Positions 6,725-14,514 of a stretch of 22,236 nucleotides of DNA are shown piece by piece. Position 1 is the first letter of the stretch; the number at the start of each line of letters is the position of its first letter. The position numbers and the translations under genes were made by a program. The notes under the pieces were generated by a model. The model worked only from the letters and a program-made list of their open reading frames with translations. It was not told the DNA's origin and made no database searches. Origin of the DNA: UMGS1498 sp900552335 (lineage in GTDB: Bacteria; Bacillota_I; Bacilli_A; RF39; UBA660); contig CABSFU010000019.1 of NCBI GenBank assembly GCA_902477075.1, positions 1-22,236 on the forward strand, written 5' to 3'.

Positions 6725-8140
6725 CTATATTTCTTCTACTTTCATAAAGTTTGTATGTTTCACTCCTTTAAACGGATAACCACCCGTCACAATAATTTTA
6801 TCTTTTTCTTCTAAATGTAATTGTTCTTTCGCTATTTGTTTAGATATTTTCATAATTTTATCAAAAGAAGTAACTTCTTTTTCCAATACTGGATAAATAC
6901 CATAATATAGTTTTAAATTTTTGACCACATTTTCATCAGGGCAAATCGCAATAATTGGACAGTTTGGACGAAAACGACTGATTTTACGTGCTGTATAACC
7001 ACTAACAGTTGGGGTAACAATTGCCTTACATTTTAATCGAATAGCGCATTCTACTGAGCTATAAGCAACACTACCTGTAATGTCTTGTTTTTCACTTCTC
7101 ATAGTTCGATCTACAAGTTCATTATAATTTTGATCATTTTCTGACTCTTGAATGATTTTATTCATAATTTCTAAAGTCTGAACAGGATATCTTCCTATCG
7201 TTGTTTCACCACTTAACATGACAGCATCCGTTCCTTCTAAAACAGCCGTTGCAACATCAGAAACTTCTGCTCTAGTTGGACGAACCATGTCTTCCATACT
7301 CGTCATCATTTCTGTTGCTACAATACTTATTTTTCCCATTAAATGGCATTTATTAATTACCATTTTTTGTATTCTTGGAATTCTTTCCATTGGAAGTTCT
7401 ACTCCTAAATCTCCCCTAGCAACCATAACGGCATCACTATTTTTAATAATTTCATCTAATTCTTCTAAAGCCTGTTCTGTTTCAATCTTAGATACAATAG
7501 CCATGTGATCGTTTCCTAAATTAATTAATATATCATTAATTTTTAAAACATCTTCTGCATGACGAATCATCGACAAAGCTAAATAATCTACATTTAATTC
7601 ATTCGCTAATTGAATGTCTTTTAAATCTTTTGCTGATAAAAAAGGAATATTTAAAGGAACACCAATTACATTTACACCTTTTCTATCTTCTATAAATCCA
7701 CCAGATATTACTTCGCAAAGTAAATAATTTACATTTTTTTCTAATATTTTTAATTCAATTAAGCCATCATTTAATTTTAAAGTATGATTTACTTTTACTT
7801 CATTTATTAAGTTTGAATAGGATACACTAAATTTAGTAGAATCGCCTGTTATTTCATCCATATATACTCTAATCCTATCACCTTTATTTAAATAGGCAGA
7901 TCCGCCACTAAAATGGTCAACCGTAATATCCGGTCCTCTCAAGTCAAACATAATCGCTATATTTGTATGAAGTTCTTTATTTAAATTTTGAATTTTTTTT
8001 ACAATATCTTTGCAAAAATTTTCATCTGCATGTGTTAAATTAATACGTGCCACATCCATTCCAGATAGGATTAGACTACGTAATATTTCTATATCTTTAC
8101 TTGCCGGACCTATTGTAGCAACTATTTTTGTTTTTTTCAT
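6725..8140 (-). CDS. pyk: Pyruvate kinase, divergent
   Basis: Pyruvate kinase converts phosphoenolpyruvate and ADP to pyruvate and ATP at the end of glycolysis. The 471-residue length fits the basic bacterial form without the extra C-terminal PEP-utiliser domain seen in Bacillus. Family hallmarks are the start MKKTKIVATIGPAS, the catalytic SKIE lysine, VMVARGDLGVELP, and RPTRAEVSDVATAVLEGTDA followed by MLSGET. Several usually invariant spots differ by eye from E. coli PykF: RINLTHAD instead of RLNFSHG (Thr36 for Ser), DLRGPDITV instead of DTKGPEIRT (Leu67, Arg68, Thr73), LSMIRHAEDV instead of the ASFVR type, and ATEMMTSM instead of ATQMLESM. It may be a second, specialised pyk copy or the sole enzyme of a divergent lineage. 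It leads the GH31 gene in one operon. Confidence 0.9.
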   Translation of the reverse strand: MKKTKIVATIGPASKDIEILRSLILSGMDVARINLTHADENFCKDIVKKIQNLNKELHTNIAIMFDLRGPDITVDHFSGGSAYLNKGDRIRVYMDEITGDSTKFSVSYSNLINEVKVNHTLKLNDGLIELKILEKNVNYLLCEVISGGFIEDRKGVNVIGVPLNIPFLSAKDLKDIQLANELNVDYLALSMIRHAEDVLKINDILINLGNDHMAIVSKIETEQALEELDEIIKNSDAVMVARGDLGVELPMERIPRIQKMVINKCHLMGKISIVATEMMTSMEDMVRPTRAEVSDVATAVLEGTDAVMLSGETTIGRYPVQTLEIMNKIIQESENDQNYNELVDRTMRSEKQDITGSVAYSSVECAIRLKCKAIVTPTVSGYTARKISRFRPNCPIIAICPDENVVKNLKLYYGIYPVLEKEVTSFDKIMKISKQIAKEQLHLEEKDKIIVTGGYPFKGVKHTNFMKVEEI

Positions 8141-8166
8141 TTTATCACCCTTATTATTCTTCTATT

Positions 8167-8195
8167 ATTATAACAATTTTTTTTGTTTTTTTAAA
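8167..8195 (-). promoter_or_regulatory. Promoter of the pyk-GH31 operon
   Basis: A perfect TATAAT (8167-8172) lies 17 bases after TTTAAA (8190-8195) in an A-rich tract. The predicted leader is about 20 nt. The -35 box is weak; the -10 and its position are convincing. Confidence 0.5.
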
Positions 8196-8272
8196 TAGTG
8201 TTTTCTTTATTTGAACAAAATTCAATAAATTCGAACCTTTAAACCTAACTTTAAGAGAACTTTACTAGTATA

Positions 8273-8309
8273 TAAAAAAATATCCTAACGCCACAGGGGG
8301 TCGTTAGGA
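8273..8309 (-). terminator. Second (distal) terminator after the rsmE operon
   Basis: TCCTAACG (8283-8290) pairs with 8302-8309 around an 11-base loop, read on the minus strand as ACCCCCTGTGG, which can add two C-G pairs. On the minus strand the stem is followed by TATTTTTTTATA, a clear U-tract. Confidence 0.8.
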
Positions 8310-8313
8310 ATTC

Positions 8314-8357
8314 AAACAAAAAGGAATATACCTAACATAAACTCATTAGGTATGTTC
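8314..8357 (-). terminator. First (proximal) terminator after the rsmE operon
   Basis: Twelve base pairs (8324-8335 with 8346-8357, one G-U) enclose a ten-base loop and are followed on the minus strand by CTTTTTGTTTG. On the plus strand the stem is followed by ACTTTTATT, so it might also act weakly in that direction. Confidence 0.7.
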
Positions 8358-8398
8358 ACTTTTATTATATACAATTTATCTATTTTATACAATATTCT

Positions 8399-9124
8399 TT
8401 ACAAATTTTCTCTAAATTCTTTCAAGGCCTTTAAAAATTCTTCATTTTGTTTTATTTCAGCACTAATTGGCTCCATATCTAGAGTTTGTTCTAATGTATT
8501 AACATCAGATGAATTATTATTAAATTCTTCTAAATAATCGTCTAATTTATAATCTTTTATTTGTTTATCAAAATTGTCTAAGTATTCTTTAATATCATCT
8601 TCTTGTTTAAAAGAATTCACCTTAGGATAGTCTAAATGTTCATTCATTTTTCCATATACAGGGGAAATAAAATCTGTATTTTTAAATTTTTTATCATTTT
8701 TATTCTCATTGCTAGCAGCTGCCGTTTTGATTTCATCAACTAATATATCTAAAGTTTTTTCTTCCTCAGGAGTTCCCTTTTTTAATGTTTTTACTAATTC
8801 TGAATAACTAATAATTGCTTTTTCTTCTTGTTCACGTTCAAAATTAGCGACAACATCAACCGGCTTTGCTTCTAAGTCCTTTTGCATTTTCTCTAATACT
8901 TCTTCTAATTCTTTTGTTTTGTCATCTACTTCTTCAACTTGTTCTTTTCCTTCTTTTCTTTCTTGAACCATATTACTAATAATATTGTCAATTTCTTTAT
9001 CTTCTTTTTTCTTAGAAGATATTAAATAATAAACGACAAATCCAATTACGATTAATATAATTATACAAGAAAAAATTAAAATAAATTCTTTACTAATTTC
9101 TAAACTAAATAATAAATTTAACAT
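8399..9124 (-). CDS. Membrane-anchored coiled-coil protein of unknown function
   Basis: I place the start at the ATG at 9124, which has GGAG seven bases upstream (the GGAG overlaps the rsmE stop region); an in-frame ATG seven codons earlier has no such site. The 241-residue product has one transmembrane helix (about 14-35, FILIFSCIIILIVIGFVVYY) followed by a long, highly charged Lys/Glu coiled coil (about 38-90), so most of the protein should face the cytoplasm. The rest is acidic and low-complexity except for a compact segment FISPVYGKMNEHLDYPKV, which looks like a conserved short linear motif. The layout resembles division- or septation-ring type membrane anchors, but I recognise no family and assign no function. 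It is translationally adjacent to rsmE and ends at a pair of terminators. Confidence 0.75.
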   Translation of the reverse strand: MLNLLFSLEISKEFILIFSCIIILIVIGFVVYYLISSKKKEDKEIDNIISNMVQERKEGKEQVEEVDDKTKELEEVLEKMQKDLEAKPVDVVANFEREQEEKAIISYSELVKTLKKGTPEEEKTLDILVDEIKTAAASNENKNDKKFKNTDFISPVYGKMNEHLDYPKVNSFKQEDDIKEYLDNFDKQIKDYKLDDYLEEFNNNSSDVNTLEQTLDMEPISAEIKQNEEFLKALKEFRENL

Positions 9125-9128
9125 ATTA

Positions 9129-9836
9129 TCACTCCATATATTCATAATTAATAATGCTCATTAGATATAATGGTACTGTCTCTACCCTCATAATTCTAGG
9201 GCCTAATGTAATTGGTACAAAATTCTTTTCTATTAACCAATTTTCTTCTTGCTCACTAAGACCACCTTCAGGTCCTATCAATATACTCATTTTATCACAA
9301 TTTTTGTGATTTTGAAATACCCTTTTTATGGTATTTTCTTTCACAATTGTACTACAAATTAATTTTAATCCATCTTCCTCAATGTTTTTTAATGGAACAA
9401 TTTCTTCCACTATGGGAATAGATGTTCTCATAGATTGTTCGCTAGCTTCTTTTACAATTCTTCTCCAACGAGCTAATTTCTTTTCTTCTTTTGAATCCAG
9501 TTTCACCATGCAGCGTTCCATTATCACAGGAATAAATCTACTTACTCCCAATTCTGTAGCCTTTTGAAAAATGTAATCCATTTTTTGTTCTTTTAAAATA
9601 GGAACAAAAAGCGTAACGTCTGGAATAATTTCTTTTTTTTGCTCTATTTCATTCAATATTTGAATTTTTACCTCTTCTCCAACAAACTTAACAGCACAAA
9701 GATATGGAACATTTTGATATACTACTTGTACATGTTCCCCGTCTTTCATACGCATAACTTTTTTTATATGATAATAGTCATCTTCTCTTAAATCAAAATA
9801 ACAATCATTTTGATGGTTTGAAAAATATCTTTGCAT
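9129..9836 (-). CDS. rsmE: 16S rRNA (uracil-1498-N3)-methyltransferase
   Basis: RsmE uses S-adenosylmethionine to methylate N3 of U1498 in helix 44 of 16S rRNA. The 235-residue protein has the N-terminal PUA-like domain (YYHIKKVMRMKDGEHV, about 21-36), the substrate-side motif KATELGVSRFIPVIMERC (about 92-109), and the SPOUT trefoil-knot motifs LIGPEGGLSEQE (about 186-197) and LGPRIMRVETVPLYLMS (211-227), which form the AdoMet pocket. The usual last motif is LGPRILRTETA; here Val219 and Val221 replace the TxTA residues, a mild deviation. The ATG at 9836 has GGTGATAAC upstream and a good promoter. It is first in a two-gene operon with the membrane coiled-coil protein. Confidence 0.95.
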   Translation of the reverse strand: MQRYFSNHQNDCYFDLREDDYYHIKKVMRMKDGEHVQVVYQNVPYLCAVKFVGEEVKIQILNEIEQKKEIIPDVTLFVPILKEQKMDYIFQKATELGVSRFIPVIMERCMVKLDSKEEKKLARWRRIVKEASEQSMRTSIPIVEEIVPLKNIEEDGLKLICSTIVKENTIKRVFQNHKNCDKMSILIGPEGGLSEQEENWLIEKNFVPITLGPRIMRVETVPLYLMSIINYEYME

Positions 9837-9851
9837 GTTATCACCATTTTC

Positions 9852-9880
9852 ATTATATAATAGAAATTAAAAATTTCCAA
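9852..9880 (-). promoter_or_regulatory. Promoter of rsmE
   Basis: TTGGAA (9875-9880), a 17-base spacer and TATAAT (9852-9857). The -10 box ends 15 bases before the ATG, so the leader should be only about 10 nt. Confidence 0.7.
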
Positions 9881-9888
9881 AATTTTTT

Positions 9889-9927
9889 CATAAAAAAAGA
9901 AAAACTTGTCAGTTGTTGACAGGTTTT
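9889..9927 (-). terminator. Intrinsic terminator after the DUF2238-like gene
   Basis: AAAAC and TGTCA arms (9901-9911 with 9917-9927, one mismatch on the minus strand) form a hairpin with a five-base loop, followed on the minus strand by TCTTTTTTTATG. It overlaps the TGA stop at 9909-9911. Confidence 0.75.
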
Positions 9928-10472
9928 TTGAAGGAATAGAATAAGACAAACAAAATAGATCCTAAAAATGCACATATCATGTCTGTCATAGTATCTGTTA
10001 CACCAGATTCTAATACTCTTTGTGCATCTCCACCTAACAAATGATCACATGTAAATTCAAAGAATTCCCAAAGTGATGCTACTGCAAGTGTAAAAGATAA
10101 GATAAAAATAATATCTGTAAATAAATTTCTGTTTTTTAATTTACTGTTGTTTAATAGAACTAAAGCAAAAGTGCTAGTTAATACACCAGATGAATAATGT
10201 ACAATATTATCATAACAACCAATCAAATCATAAACCTTAAACGTAGAACCAATTAATTGTGCAAATATAATAAATAAAATATAAATTAATTCGGTTGTAT
10301 CATCTATTTTTATATGGAAGAAATGTCTAACAATTCGAACTAAAAATAAAACAGGAACAATTACTAATAAAATAAGAATTTCAGATAATGTTAAATGATT
10401 AAAATTAAGAATTAAGTAAGTATAGGAAAATATACTTGTTAAAAGAATTATAAATAAATTAAATTTTTTCAT
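9909..10472 (-). CDS. DUF2238/YjdF-like integral membrane protein
   Basis: The 187-residue protein has about five to six hydrophobic helices. It carries a pattern I associate with the DUF2238 (YjdF) membrane family: YDNIVHYSSGVL (about residues 86-97), then LWEFFEFTCDHLLGGDAQRV and ESGVTDTMTDMICAFLGS. The polar Asp, His, Glu and Asp residues at helix ends could form a metal or ligand site, but no activity is known for the family. The ATG at 10472 has GGAGG upstream and lies inside the last codons of miaA (14-base overlap), so it is translated from the same transcript. No functional link to tRNA modification is evident. Family assignment is by pattern only. Confidence 0.75.
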   Translation of the reverse strand: MKKFNLFIILLTSIFSYTYLILNFNHLTLSEILILLVIVPVLFLVRIVRHFFHIKIDDTTELIYILFIIFAQLIGSTFKVYDLIGCYDNIVHYSSGVLTSTFALVLLNNSKLKNRNLFTDIIFILSFTLAVASLWEFFEFTCDHLLGGDAQRVLESGVTDTMTDMICAFLGSILFVLFYSFKKPVNN

Positions 10473-11352
10473 TTTGTACCTCCTCTATGTAATTTTGTAC
10501 TTCATTTACTGTTGCATCAAAATGGTTAAAATTAACATCAAACCAAACAACAGGAATTTGATGTCGAAACCATGTGTATTGCCTTTTCGCATAATTTCGG
10601 CTTTTCTGTTTAATTAAATGAATTGCCTCATCTAGTGTACTATTCCCGTCGAAATAAGAAAATAGTTCTTTATATCCAATAGGAGTCATAACTGCTTTTG
10701 TGCGAATATTGGTATCATATATTTTTTTTGCTTCCTCTATTAATCCATTTTCTATCATAGAATCTACCCTTTTATCAATTCTCTGATATAAATTTGCTCT
10801 ATCCGTTGTAAGTCCAATAAAAATGGTTGAATATAATAACTCATTGGTTCCTTTTTTTTCACTAAATGGTTTTCCATTTTCTTTAAAATAAGATAAAGAT
10901 CGAATCATTCTTTTTCGATTATTAGGATGAATATTTGTATTAGGATCCACCTTTAATAATAATTGGTACAACTCTTCATTGGTTAAGGTAGAGTCTACTA
11001 GTTTTCTTTTTTCTGGTTCGAATTCATAATTATATAGAGCGGCTTTTATATAAAGACCTGTTCCACCAACTAAAATTGGTAAGTGCCCCCTCTTTTCAAT
11101 CTCCTCTATTTTTTTCCTACAATCCTTTTGATAATCATAAACGGTATAGTCTTCTGTTATTTCTTTTTCATCAAACAAATGATGTGGGATATTTTCTTTT
11201 TCCTCTTCTGTTACTTTTGCCGTTGCAATGTTAAGTTCTTTATATATTTGAGTGGAATCCGCATTAATAATTTCACCGTGAAGCCTTTTTGCCAGTTCAA
11301 CACTCAATTTTGTTTTACCAACAGCAGTTGGACCCGTGATTACTATTATCAT
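10459..11352 (-). CDS. miaA: tRNA dimethylallyltransferase (A37 prenylation)
   Basis: MiaA transfers a dimethylallyl group to N6 of A37 in tRNAs reading codons that begin with U. The 297-residue protein starts with the P-loop GPTAVGKT (7-14), then has NADSTQIYKELNIATAK, in which Asp is the catalytic base, HHLFDEKEI, and GGTGLYIKAALY. The C-terminal half has the PIGYKELFSYFDG and SRNYAKRQYTWFRHQ tRNA-binding segments. Length is typical. Its ATG overlaps the stop codon of the upstream HExxH gene (ATGA), and its end overlaps the membrane-protein gene, so the three form one tightly coupled operon. Confidence 0.97.
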   Translation of the reverse strand: MIIVITGPTAVGKTKLSVELAKRLHGEIINADSTQIYKELNIATAKVTEEEKENIPHHLFDEKEITEDYTVYDYQKDCRKKIEEIEKRGHLPILVGGTGLYIKAALYNYEFEPEKRKLVDSTLTNEELYQLLLKVDPNTNIHPNNRKRMIRSLSYFKENGKPFSEKKGTNELLYSTIFIGLTTDRANLYQRIDKRVDSMIENGLIEEAKKIYDTNIRTKAVMTPIGYKELFSYFDGNSTLDEAIHLIKQKSRNYAKRQYTWFRHQIPVVWFDVNFNHFDATVNEVQNYIEEVQNEKI

Positions 11353-12386
11353 TTTGTTTTTCCTTTCCTATCCAAAAACTCTTTTATTGGATCTAAACTT
11401 AATTCACTTAAATCAATATCAATCAATTTCAAAGCGTCATTGAAGTTGACATTTTTGGCATCATTTATATGATTATTTAAATACACCATTTTTTCTAAAG
11501 TGGAATGTTGAAGTGCATAATAAGCAACTACTGTACCAAAAATATATTTATAACCAACATTAACCAATCTTACTAATCGACTAAATCGTATTTGTTCATA
11601 ATTATCCGGAATACATCCATATTCCATTTTTATTTCAAAATCTACCTCATCACTTCTTTTATCTAACAATTGTAACGCATTTATACACATAGTTTCAAAA
11701 TCAGATTTTGAAATCTGTATAAAAAAGTCACTTAACATTTGATAAGAATTTTCATCTATATTTCCAAATTTGGAATACGCTAATAAAATTAAATTATAAT
11801 TTTGAAAGCTTTTTATAGACCTACTAGTCAAATATAATCGTTCATTAAGCCAAAGTTCACTTTGATCGATTCCCTTTCCTAATAAGTTTCTCTTTGCATA
11901 TTCCTCAAAATAGATAGATATTGCTTCTGTAAGAATATGTCGATTTATGGAAACCTCTTTTGTTAAGGCATTGGTGTAATGCATAAATTCATGAACTAAC
12001 GTGGACACGTCTAAATAATTAAATTTTCTATGTATGTTTATAATATTTTTCCCCGTATCAAAAAAGTGTGTACATACAGAATCATCATATTTTCCCTCAT
12101 AATCAAAATCTAACTCTCCCGTTTCTATTAATTTGTCATAATACTTTAAATAATTTTTATCTATCTCCTCTATTACTTGTCGAGCCAATAAGTATACCTC
12201 ATTATAACTTAAATTAGCGTGCATTTCTGGGCTTTTCAAATCATAATTTCTTGTTAACGCCAATAAATCACTTCCAAGCAAAGTAAGAGGAAGTAAATTT
12301 CCTATTAAAAAGGTGTCATTTACTTCTAATTCTTTAAAAACTCCATTCAAATAAAAATTCAGTTTTTGATACATTTCATCTGTCAT
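11349..12386 (-). CDS. Putative zinc metallopeptidase-like protein (HExxH)
   Basis: I start this at the ATG at 12386 (345 residues, MTDEMYQKLNFYLN), which has GGGTGA seven bases upstream. An ATG six codons earlier lies inside the -10 box and has no ribosome binding site. A central block TLVHEFMHYTNA carries HExxH (132-136). It is followed 18 residues after the second His by Glu154 in LTEAISIYFEEY, the arrangement of gluzincin metalloproteases (two His and a downstream Glu binding zinc). There is no signal peptide or membrane helix, so it should be cytoplasmic. The rest is helical, without a family I recognise; M3/oligoendopeptidase-like folds are one possibility. It is the first gene of the miaA operon and its stop codon overlaps the miaA start. 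Confidence 0.75.
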   Translation of the reverse strand: MTDEMYQKLNFYLNGVFKELEVNDTFLIGNLLPLTLLGSDLLALTRNYDLKSPEMHANLSYNEVYLLARQVIEEIDKNYLKYYDKLIETGELDFDYEGKYDDSVCTHFFDTGKNIINIHRKFNYLDVSTLVHEFMHYTNALTKEVSINRHILTEAISIYFEEYAKRNLLGKGIDQSELWLNERLYLTSRSIKSFQNYNLILLAYSKFGNIDENSYQMLSDFFIQISKSDFETMCINALQLLDKRSDEVDFEIKMEYGCIPDNYEQIRFSRLVRLVNVGYKYIFGTVVAYYALQHSTLEKMVYLNNHINDAKNVNFNDALKLIDIDLSELSLDPIKEFLDRKGKTK

Positions 12387-12402
12387 ATAATTCACCCAAT
12401 TC

Positions 12403-12411
12403 ATTATATCA
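12403..12411 (-). promoter_or_regulatory. Extended -10 promoter of the HExxH-miaA operon
   Basis: TGATATAAT, a perfect extended -10 element, sits directly against the U-tract of the queA terminator. The start ATG at 12386 is 16 bases from the box, so the leader is about 10 nt. No convincing -35 is seen, consistent with an extended -10 promoter. Confidence 0.55.
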
Positions 12412-12432
12412 AAAAAAGACTCAAAAGTCTTT
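12411..12432 (-). terminator. Intrinsic terminator after queA
   Basis: AAAGACT (12415-12421) pairs with 12426-12432 around a four-base loop and is followed on the minus strand by TTTT; the second arm also ends in TTT. It overlaps the queA stop codon. Confidence 0.75.
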
Positions 12433-13456
12433 ATTTGATAAACATACTGTCTCCAAAAGAGAAAAAACGATATTCTTCTTTTACTGCTTCGTGATAAGCA
12501 TTTAATATATGCTCTTTACCTGCTAAGGCACTAACTAACATAATTAAAGTAGATTTTGGTAAATGAAAATTGGTAATTAAAGAATCAATTGCCTTAAAAG
12601 TATAACCGGGATAAATAAAAATATCTGTCCATCCGCTGCATTCTTCAAATTTACCATATTTACTAACAATCGTTTCTAAAGTTCTAGTAGATGTAGTTCC
12701 TACACTAATAATTCGTTTACCATCTTTTTTTGCTTGATTTAAGGTATCGGCAACTTCCTTTGACATAGCATAAAATTCACTATGCATTTTATGCTTTGTA
12801 ACATCTTCTACATTCACTGGTCTAAAAGTACCAAGTCCAACATGCAATGTAATATAAAGAATGGTTACTCCTTTTTTCTTTAGTTCTTCTAATAGTTCTT
12901 TTGTAAAATGCAATCCTGCTGTAGGAGCAGCTGCGCTACCTACATTTTTAGCATAAACCGTTTGATATCTATCCTTATCTTGTAACTTTTCATGAATATA
13001 AGGAGGTAGTGGCATTTCGCCTAGTGAATCTAAAATTTCGTACAAAATTCCTTCATAATCTAATTTGAAAACACGAATTCCTTCTTCTTTTTCTTCTATG
13101 CATAATGCTTTTAACCTTCCATCACCAAATGAAATAACACTTCCAACTTTTACTCTTTTGGCTGGCTTTGTTAAACATTCCCATGTATCGTTTTCCATTT
13201 CTTTTAAAAGTAATAGTTCAATAGCTGCATTTGTTTCTTCTTTTACGCCATAAATTCTAGCAGGCATTACTTTCGTATCATTTAATACTAATACATCATT
13301 TTCTCCTAAATAATCAACGATATCATGGAAATGACGATGTTCTATTTCACCTGTTTTTTTATCTAGCACCATCATTCTAGAGGTATCTCTTTTTTGAATT
13401 GGTGTTTGCGCTATTAAATGTTCTGGTAGTTCATAATCAAAATCTTCTGTTTTCAC
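12431..13456 (-). CDS. queA: S-adenosylmethionine:tRNA ribosyltransferase-isomerase
   Basis: QueA transfers and isomerises the ribosyl part of AdoMet onto preQ1-modified tRNA to make epoxyqueuosine at wobble position 34. The 341-residue protein is of normal length and shows the family blocks FDYELPEHLIAQTP (6-19), VLVLNDTKVMPARIYG, SAAAPTAGLHFT, LHVGLGTFRPV and TNFHLPKSTLIMLVSAL. The start codon is GTG (13454-13456), with AGGAGGAAT at normal spacing; no better ATG exists nearby. It is a single-gene unit between two terminators. Its presence implies that the host makes or salvages a queuosine precursor and has tgt elsewhere. Confidence 0.97.
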   Translation of the reverse strand: MKTEDFDYELPEHLIAQTPIQKRDTSRMMVLDKKTGEIEHRHFHDIVDYLGENDVLVLNDTKVMPARIYGVKEETNAAIELLLLKEMENDTWECLTKPAKRVKVGSVISFGDGRLKALCIEEKEEGIRVFKLDYEGILYEILDSLGEMPLPPYIHEKLQDKDRYQTVYAKNVGSAAAPTAGLHFTKELLEELKKKGVTILYITLHVGLGTFRPVNVEDVTKHKMHSEFYAMSKEVADTLNQAKKDGKRIISVGTTSTRTLETIVSKYGKFEECSGWTDIFIYPGYTFKAIDSLITNFHLPKSTLIMLVSALAGKEHILNAYHEAVKEEYRFFSFGDSMFIK

Positions 13457-13481
13457 AACTTATTCCTCCTAAACTTTCCTT

Positions 13482-13487
13482 ATTATA
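13482..13487 (-). promoter_or_regulatory. -10 box of the queA promoter
   Basis: A perfect TATAAT lies 25 bases before the GTG start, just after the ruvB terminator stem. No clear -35 box is found at 16-18 bases upstream, where the stem itself lies. Confidence 0.4.
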
Positions 13488-13490
13488 CGC

Positions 13491-13519
13491 CAAAAATGAT
13501 AGAAATACTATCATTTTTG
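13491..13519 (-). terminator. Terminator hairpin after ruvB
   Basis: A perfect 12-bp stem (13491-13502 with 13508-13519) with a five-base loop includes the ruvB TGA stop. The second arm on the minus strand ends in TTTTTG, but no further U-tract follows, so efficiency is uncertain. Confidence 0.6.
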
Positions 13520-14509
13520 AATAAATGGTATATTTAAATGATCATAAGCCATTTTCGTAGCAATTCTACCTCTACTGGTTCTTTTTAATAAACCAATTTG
13601 TAACAAATAAGGCTCATAAACATCTTCTATTGTTGTTACTTCTTCTCCAATGGAAGAAGCAATTGCTTCAATCCCAACTGGTCCACCATTAAATTTTTCA
13701 ATAATGGAACGAAGCAAATGATAATCTGTATCATCTAATCCTAAGCGATCTACTTTTAACTTATCCAAAGCATATTTTGTAATTTCCAAATCAATAGAAC
13801 CTTTACCCTCCACAATGGCAAAATCTCTAACTCTCTTAAATAAACGATTTGCTATTCTTGGGGTTCCTCTAGAACGACAAGCTAGTTCACGTGCTGCTTC
13901 CTCTTCAATTGGACTTTCTAAAACACGACTTGTTCTTTTTACAATTTGTGTTAACTCATCCACCGTATAATACTGTAATTTAGAAATAATACCAAAACGA
14001 TCTCTAAGGGGACTGGATAGGTCTCCCGCTCTGGTAGTTGCACCTACTAAAGTAAAAGGTGGCAAATCAATACGAATGCTCTTGCTACTAGAATCATTAC
14101 CAACCATAATATCTAAGACATAATCTTCCATAGCTGGATATAAAATTTCTTCTATATATCTAGGCATTCTATGGATCTCATCAATAAATAATACATCTCC
14201 AGGTTCTAATGAAGATAAGATAGCAGCTAAATCTCCGCTTTTTTCAATAGAAGGACCACTTGCTGTTTTAATATTGCTACCAAGTTCATTGGCAATAATA
14301 TATGCTAAAGTAGTTTTTCCTAATCCAGGGGGGCCATATAATAAAACATGGTCTAATGGTTCTTCTCTCATTTTAGCTGCTTTAATAAAAATATCTAAAT
14401 TTTCTTTTACCTCTTTTTGCCCTATATATTCATCAATACTGTCTGGTCGAATCGTTTTTTCAAAACTATCTTCTTTTAATTCTCTTGTTGTAAGGACTCT
14501 TTCTTCCAT
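13511..14509 (-). CDS. ruvB: Holliday junction branch migration ATPase RuvB
   Basis: RuvB is the hexameric AAA+ motor that, with RuvA, drives branch migration of Holliday junctions in recombinational repair. The 332-residue protein shows Walker A GPPGLGKT (59-66), Walker B LFIDEIHR, sensor 1 LVGATTRAG, the arginine-finger region SPLRDRFG, and a C-terminal winged helix with GGPVGIEAIASSIGEE. I use the ATG at 14509 because AGAGGTG lies six bases before it. An in-frame GTG three codons earlier overlaps that site. The gene follows five bases after the stop of a small unknown gene and shares a transcript with ruvA. Confidence 0.97.
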   Translation of the reverse strand: MEERVLTTRELKEDSFEKTIRPDSIDEYIGQKEVKENLDIFIKAAKMREEPLDHVLLYGPPGLGKTTLAYIIANELGSNIKTASGPSIEKSGDLAAILSSLEPGDVLFIDEIHRMPRYIEEILYPAMEDYVLDIMVGNDSSSKSIRIDLPPFTLVGATTRAGDLSSPLRDRFGIISKLQYYTVDELTQIVKRTSRVLESPIEEEAARELACRSRGTPRIANRLFKRVRDFAIVEGKGSIDLEITKYALDKLKVDRLGLDDTDYHLLRSIIEKFNGGPVGIEAIASSIGEEVTTIEDVYEPYLLQIGLLKRTSRGRIATKMAYDHLNIPFIQK

Positions 14510-14514
14510 TTTGT

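Noticed and set aside
7218..7508. Plus-strand open frame opposite pyk, and similar ones opposite tsf, rpsB, valS, ruvA and queA
   Set aside because: All lie antisense to well-conserved coding sequence and lack start signals or family motifs; they are by-products of codon bias.
11083..11472. 129-codon open frame on the plus strand opposite miaA
   Set aside because: It is antisense to the conserved P-loop half of miaA, has no ribosome binding site, and its product is a Phe/Tyr/Ile/Cys-rich string typical of antisense reading in AT-rich DNA.
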